From SSS58A sp041648155 (lineage in GTDB: Bacteria > Krumholzibacteriota > Krumholzibacteriia > Krumholzibacteriales > Krumholzibacteriaceae): a stretch of DNA of 10,359 bases. Below, in pieces: positions 6,346-10,359 of this stretch; the stretch's first letter is position 1, and each line of letters starts with the position of its first letter. The DNA lies in NCBI GenBank assembly GCA_041648155.1, contig JBAZPL010000089.1, positions 1 through 10,359 on the forward strand, written 5' to 3'. Under the pieces are notes generated by a model. It worked only from the letters and a program-made list of their open reading frames with translations. It was not told where the DNA came from and did not search any database. The translations under genes were made by a program, and so were the position numbers.

Positions 6346-6824
6346 CTCCGCTCTCCCGTCCCTTGCGCCGCATGTTCCTCATGGATCAATACATCGTCTT
6401 TCATACTCTCGATCAGAGCGCCTTTGCAATTCATCGGACCGAGCCTTCTCACCTGCTCGGTGAACCCATTGACAACGTGCGCGAATCGTTCGCCCTCGGA
6501 AGCCGCAATCCATTCGAGCTTCAGCCGCTCGGGTTCAATTCCATATTCCGGGAGAATTCTCTTGAGCAGAAGATACCGCCGCAGAGCCTTATAGTTCCCC
6601 TCCTGGTAATGACAATCGCCCGGATGGCACCCCGCGATGAGGACACCGTCCGCGCCCTCCGAGAATGCCTTTATTACAAAAACGGGGTCGACCCGACCGC
6701 TGCACATGACGCGGATCGATCTGATATTCGGCGCATATTTGATGCGCGCAGTTCCCGCGAGATCGGCACCCGTATACGAGCACCAGTTGCACAAAAATCC
6801 GACGATCCTCGGTTCAAAGCTCAT
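6342..6824 (-). CDS. mvhD: MvhD-type iron-sulfur subunit linking hydrogenase to the HdrA-like protein
   Basis: The product is 160 residues. MvhD carries one [2Fe-2S] cluster and passes electrons between MvhAG and HdrA in methanogens and many bacteria. The five family cysteines are present: CNWCSYTGADLAG (Cys12, Cys15), RVMCSGRVDP (Cys41), and AGCHPGDCHYQEGN (Cys66, Cys71). The segment LLKRILPEYGIEPERLKLEWIAASEG is also characteristic in its parts. After about residue 130 there is a polar tail (MNCKGALIESMKDD onward) with an extra cysteine. The gene lies between the HdrA-like fusion and mvhG, overlapping each by 4 nt. Some homologues (VhuD) carry selenocysteine, but here the cysteines are ordinary. 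Confidence 0.94.
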   Translation of the reverse strand: MSFEPRIVGFLCNWCSYTGADLAGTARIKYAPNIRSIRVMCSGRVDPVFVIKAFSEGADGVLIAGCHPGDCHYQEGNYKALRRYLLLKRILPEYGIEPERLKLEWIAASEGERFAHVVNGFTEQVRRLGPMNCKGALIESMKDDVLIHEEHAAQGTGERR

Positions 6825-8602
6825 CGCAGTATCCCTTCAATTTCCGAATTTATCTGACGATCGGTAAAATGCCTCGCTTTAATAACTCCTTGAGGGCACG
6901 CCGCCACACACGTTCCGCATCCTTTGCACAACGCCGCATTGATGACGGATACCTCTTTTTGTTCATCGAACGAAATTGCTCCGAACGAACAGAGCGTGTT
7001 GCAGATTCGGCATCCCGAACAGCGCTCTTCGTCGATGACCGCCGTCGTCGCTTCGATCTCGATTTCCTTGCGATCTATGAGCGAGAGCACTTCAGCGGCG
7101 GCCGCAGCGCCCTGGGCGACGGTTTCCGGTATGTCCTTCGGGCCCTGGCACGCTCCCGCGATAAAAACGCCGTCGGAGGTTGTCGACACAGGCGCGAGCT
7201 TCGGATGCTTCTCGATAAAGAAACCATCGCGTCCGACACTGCAGGAGAAAACGCGGGAGAGCTCTTTCGCATCGGGCTGCGCCTTCATGGCGGGGCACAG
7301 AATCACCATATCCACGGGAATGCGGCGCACCATGCCCACGAGCGTATCCTCCACCCGCACGATGAGCTTTCCCTCCTCGCCTTCGCCGATCGGGACACTC
7401 GAGATCTCGCCGACCTTCCCCCGCACGAACCTGACGTCCTCGGCAAGGAGGCGGTCGTAGAACTCCTCGTATCCCTTTCCGCTGCACCGCATGTCTATGT
7501 AGAAGTTGTATACCTCCGCGGCCGTCTTTTCCTTGATGAGATGCGCGTACTTCAGGGCGTACATGCAGCAGACTTTCGAGCAGTGCTCGTAGTATCGCTT
7601 ATCCCTGCTCCCGATGCAATGAACGATTCCAACGACCGAAGGCGCATCGCCGTTGGCGAGCATTATCCGCCCGCCCGTCGGTCCCGATGCGCTGTTGAGA
7701 TGCTCAAATTCGAGCGACGTCAGGACATTTTTATATCGTCCGTATCCGTACTGCCGCATCACGGAAGGATCGAAGAGCTCGAAGCCGGTCGCGATGATGA
7801 TGTTCCCCACGTCGACTTCGATCTCCTCATCCTTCATCTCATAATCGATCGCCTCCCGGTCGCATACCTCGGCGCAGTGGCCGCAACCGCCGGTCTGGAA
7901 ATGAATACAGCGATCGGCCCGTATGTACGGGACATTCGGAACCGCCTGCAGGAAAGGAACCGTCACGGCCTTAGCGGGGCCGAGCTGCAATTCCTCGTGC
8001 GCGACCGCGCGTCCCTCCATGTCCTCGACCCGGATGACGCCCGTCGGGCATACGAGCGCGCAGGCGCCGCAGGCTATGCAATCCTCCGTTTGCCGGTCGT
8101 ACGGGGTGGCGACTCTCCGATGGAGCCCTCGCCCCGCGAAAGAGATCGCCGCCTTTCCGACGATCTCTGCGCACACCCGCACGCAGAGACCGCAGAGAAT
8201 GCACTTCTCATCCTGCTTTTCGAGCCTCACTTCTTCAATACCGTATTTGGCGGCGAGATCTTGCAGCACGGCGACACTGGAGCACCGGGCGAGGAGCATT
8301 TCCACGATCATCCGCCGAATTCTCCTCACCTTCCCGTTATCCGAATATACCTTAATCCCTTCCCACACCGGGTAATTGCACGCGGTCACGATCCGCTTCT
8401 TGCCGCCCGGGAATTCAACTTCGACCGAACAGATGCGGCAGGCCGCGTACGGCTCGATGAGGGGGCTATAGCAAAGGGTCGGTATCTCGATCCCGAGAAT
8501 CTTCGCGGCATCGAGTATCGTCGATTCGCTCGGAACGGAAACTGTCCGCCCGTCGATCTCGAGGCGTATCAATCCCTCGCTTTTGCCGCCGGCGTCCATC
8601 AT
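6821..8602 (-). CDS. Fusion of NuoG/HoxU-like iron-sulfur domain with HdrA C-terminal half
   Basis: The product is 593 residues. Residues 10-80 are a [2Fe-2S] ferredoxin domain with Cys44, Cys55, Cys58 and Cys75. Residues 134-144 and 175-185 are two CxxCxxCxxxC ferredoxin clusters, as in NuoG and HydA. From about residue 205 the protein is HdrA-like: VPFLQAVPNVPYI, an RCIHFQTGGCGHCAEVC cluster (232-247), NIIIATGFELFD, SASGPTGGRI, CIGSRD, CSKVCCMYALK (341-351) and AGACQGPKDIPETV. Two more ferredoxin clusters end it (528-538, 559-569). The HdrA N-terminal half with its GxGxxG flavin-binding loop is absent, and so is the His-Cys cluster of NuoG (only Cys107 remains in LLARCSSVAVLQDLA). Its likely role is electron transfer between MvhD and the NuoF-like subunit; whether it still binds FAD is open. 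A GAGGAG site lies 8 nt before the ATG at 8602. Confidence 0.88.
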   Translation of the reverse strand: MMDAGGKSEGLIRLEIDGRTVSVPSESTILDAAKILGIEIPTLCYSPLIEPYAACRICSVEVEFPGGKKRIVTACNYPVWEGIKVYSDNGKVRRIRRMIVEMLLARCSSVAVLQDLAAKYGIEEVRLEKQDEKCILCGLCVRVCAEIVGKAAISFAGRGLHRRVATPYDRQTEDCIACGACALVCPTGVIRVEDMEGRAVAHEELQLGPAKAVTVPFLQAVPNVPYIRADRCIHFQTGGCGHCAEVCDREAIDYEMKDEEIEVDVGNIIIATGFELFDPSVMRQYGYGRYKNVLTSLEFEHLNSASGPTGGRIMLANGDAPSVVGIVHCIGSRDKRYYEHCSKVCCMYALKYAHLIKEKTAAEVYNFYIDMRCSGKGYEEFYDRLLAEDVRFVRGKVGEISSVPIGEGEEGKLIVRVEDTLVGMVRRIPVDMVILCPAMKAQPDAKELSRVFSCSVGRDGFFIEKHPKLAPVSTTSDGVFIAGACQGPKDIPETVAQGAAAAAEVLSLIDRKEIEIEATTAVIDEERCSGCRICNTLCSFGAISFDEQKEVSVINAALCKGCGTCVAACPQGVIKARHFTDRQINSEIEGILR

Positions 8603-8606
8603 GCGA

Positions 8607-10359
8607 TCAACTCCTCACAACCGCGTCGAATTTGCAGAGATCATGGCATATGCCGCACTTGATGCATGAAACGACCGCTATCTCGTGCGGTTTCTTCACC
8701 TCGCCGCTGATGCAATGCGGCGGACAATTCTTCGCGCACAGCGTGCACCCCGTGCACGCATTCGCGTCGATCGAGTAGGATATGAGCGCCTTGCAGACCC
8801 CCGCCGGGCACTTCTTGTCGTGGATATGCGCTTCGTATTCCTTTCTGAAATACTTCAAGGTGCTCAGAATGGGATTCGGCGCCTGCGTTCCGAGGGCGCA
8901 CAGCGATGCTTCGCCGATCGTCTCGGCGAGCTCTTCGAGAAGCACGAGATCGGCCTGTGTTCCTGTTCCGTTCGTGATGCGGTCGAGCACCGCAAGCATG
9001 TGCCGTATCCCTTCACGGCAGGGAACGCACTTCCCGCACGATTCTTCCTTGAGGAAGCTGAGGAAATATTTCGCGACATCGACCATGCAGTCATCTTCGT
9101 CCATGACGATCATGCCGCCGGATCCCATCATCGAGCCCGCTTCCGTCAAGCGGTCGAAATCGACGGGGAGATCGATCAGATTGAAACTCCCCTTCTGTCC
9201 CTTCTCCTCGAGATCGACGATAAGGCACCCACCCGAAGGCCCACCCGTTTGAACGGCCTTGAATTTCTTCTTGCCTTTGACGCCGCCACCGATATCGAAG
9301 AGAATCTCGCGCAGGGTGATACCCATGGGAACCTCAACCAACCCCGTATTATTCACCTTGCCCACGAGGGAGAATACTTTCGTTCCTTTGCTTTTTTCGG
9401 TTCCGAGCGCGGCGAACCATTCAGCGCCCTTGTCGATAATGACGGGCACATTCGCCCACGTTTCGACGTTGTTGAGATTCGTCGGCATGTCCCATAGTCC
9501 TTTTTCCACGGTATGGACATACTTGGCCCGCGGCTCGCCGGCGCGCCCTTCGAGAGAAGCCATCAGCGCGGTCGATTCACCGCAGATGAACGCCCCACCT
9601 CCCCTGTTGATCCGCACATCGAAGCTGAATCCGGATCCCAGAATATCCGCTCCGAGCAGCCCGCGGCTCCGTGCTTCCTTCATGGCGTGAGACAGCCTCT
9701 GTATTGCCAGCGGATACTCCATCCGCACATAGATGAACCCTTCGCTCGCGCCGATGGCATACGCACCGATGATCATTCCCTCGAGAATACTGTGCGGATC
9801 TCCCTCCATGAGGCTTCGATCCATGAAAGCGCCCGGATCCCCCTCGTCCCCGTTGCAGACAACGTAATGCATCTTGCCCTCGACCGCGCGGCAGCTGCGC
9901 CATTTCTTCCCCGTCGGAAACCCTCCACCCCCGCGCCCCCGGAGCCCGGATCGCTCTATGGTGGAAATGATCTCCTCCGAGTTCATTTCGGAGAGAGCCT
10001 TCGCGAGCGACCGGTACCCTCCAACGCCGATGTACTCCTCGATCCTCATCGGATCGATCTTGCCGATGTTGCGCAGAACGACCCTCAGCTGTTTCCGGTA
10101 AAAAGGAATCTCCGTCTCATTCCTCGCACGTTTTCCCGATGAAGGATCCTTGTACAACAGTTTCTCGATGATCTCCCCCCGCAGCACGGTACGCGAGATG
10201 ATCTCCTCGACATCCTTCTCTCGAACCCTCATATAGAGAACATCGGCGGGCTTGATGACGACGAGGGGACCATTCTCACAGAACCCGTGGCATCCCGATG
10301 TCTTGAATTCCACTCGAGCTTCAAATCCCCCGGTCTCAAGCTGCTTCTTTATTTTGTCG
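8607..10359 (-). CDS. NuoF/HoxF/HndC-type NAD- and FMN-binding diaphorase subunit, 5' end outside window
   Basis: The frame is open to the right edge (about 583 codons visible); the GTG at 10313 is an internal valine. The visible N-terminus (TSGCHGFCENGPLVVI, Cys23 and Cys27) is the second half of a thioredoxin-like [2Fe-2S] domain, as in HndC and HydB. The NuoF core follows: LRGRGGGGFPTGKKW near residue 140, NGDEGDPGAFMDR (169-181), GGGAFICGESTAL (about 253-265) and GGPSGGCLI. The cluster motif ESCGKCVPCREG (Cys441, Cys444, Cys447) has its distant Cys487. Two CxxCxxCxxxC ferredoxin clusters end the protein (535-545, 565-575). The subunit exchanges electrons with NAD(H) through FMN. It ends 4 nt before the HdrA-like fusion, and a NuoE/HoxE-like gene may lie just upstream, outside. 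It makes the hydrogenase NAD-linked, by inference. Confidence 0.93.
   Translation of the reverse strand, partial: DKIKKQLETGGFEARVEFKTSGCHGFCENGPLVVIKPADVLYMRVREKDVEEIISRTVLRGEIIEKLLYKDPSSGKRARNETEIPFYRKQLRVVLRNIGKIDPMRIEEYIGVGGYRSLAKALSEMNSEEIISTIERSGLRGRGGGGFPTGKKWRSCRAVEGKMHYVVCNGDEGDPGAFMDRSLMEGDPHSILEGMIIGAYAIGASEGFIYVRMEYPLAIQRLSHAMKEARSRGLLGADILGSGFSFDVRINRGGGAFICGESTALMASLEGRAGEPRAKYVHTVEKGLWDMPTNLNNVETWANVPVIIDKGAEWFAALGTEKSKGTKVFSLVGKVNNTGLVEVPMGITLREILFDIGGGVKGKKKFKAVQTGGPSGGCLIVDLEEKGQKGSFNLIDLPVDFDRLTEAGSMMGSGGMIVMDEDDCMVDVAKYFLSFLKEESCGKCVPCREGIRHMLAVLDRITNGTGTQADLVLLEELAETIGEASLCALGTQAPNPILSTLKYFRKEYEAHIHDKKCPAGVCKALISYSIDANACTGCTLCAKNCPPHCISGEVKKPHEIAVVSCIKCGICHDLCKFDAVVRS
8611..8616 (-). 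promoter_or_regulatory. Ribosome-binding site of the HdrA-like fusion gene
   Basis: GAGGAG on the minus strand, 8 nt before the first of two tandem ATG codons (8602 and 8599), lies in the last codons of the NuoF-like gene. It supports the start at 8602. Confidence 0.55.

Noticed and set aside
6869..8662. Plus-strand open frame of 597 codons opposite the HdrA-like fusion
   Set aside because: It mirrors the real minus-strand gene, is rich in Arg/His/Asp as antisense frames of such genes are, and has no supported start or family match.
1030..10359. Global reassignment of UGA (code 4 or 25) as the explanation for the in-frame UGA
   Set aside because: UGA ends hypB, hypC, hypD, mvhG, mvhD, the fusion, the protease and the NuoF-like gene at sensible family lengths and in overlap with the next start, so UGA is a normal stop here.

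Overview
The window is almost entirely one leftward (minus-strand) operon for a cytoplasmic, multi-subunit [NiFe]-hydrogenase and its maturation proteins. A second leftward gene, unrelated to it, lies at the left edge. High GC content, strong GAGGAG-type ribosome sites, frequent GTG starts and 1-8 nt gene overlaps point to a bacterium. The NAD-linked diaphorase, the Mvh/Hdr-type hydrogenase parts and the hyp genes point to an anaerobe living on or making H2. I cannot place it in a phylum from sequence alone. The secreted MA-clan peptidase resembles proteins I associate with uncultured, FCB-like bacteria, but that is only a hint.

In transcription order (right to left) the window holds: a NuoF/HoxF/HndC-type flavoprotein running off the right edge (8607-10359); a fusion of a NuoG/HoxU-like iron-sulfur N-terminus with the C-terminal half of HdrA (6821-8602); MvhD (6342-6824); the MvhG-type small subunit (5392-6345); the MvhA-type large subunit (3981-5395, interrupted twice); the hydrogenase-processing endopeptidase (3444-3950); then hypA, hypB, hypC and hypD (3451-1030). 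A 127-bp spacer separates this from the start of a secreted HExxH metallopeptidase (1-902) that runs off the left edge. hypE and hypF are not in the window.

The likely electron path is H2 at the NiFe site (large subunit), then the small-subunit clusters, MvhD, the HdrA-like/NuoG-like fusion, and FMN and NAD in the NuoF-like subunit. HdrB and HdrC are not seen, so NAD(H), possibly together with ferredoxin, is the inferred partner rather than heterodisulfide. The protease and Hyp proteins build the NiFe(CN)2CO centre.

The most notable feature is in the large subunit. The second cysteine of the N-terminal nickel-binding motif (RICGVC) is replaced by an in-frame UGA, and the rest of the motif follows in the same frame. 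A two-tier hairpin with a 7-bp upper stem and a CGGGUA loop lies 4-44 nt after the UGA, in the place and shape expected of a bacterial SECIS element. UGA is an ordinary stop in the neighbouring genes. This makes selenocysteine insertion at a position other than the one used by known [NiFeSe] hydrogenases a serious possibility. Against it, the same gene carries a second lesion about 280 nt downstream: a frame change where the conserved GGxxxHP...GG segment appears to be missing. Decay of the gene, or an assembly fault, must therefore be weighed against recoding.
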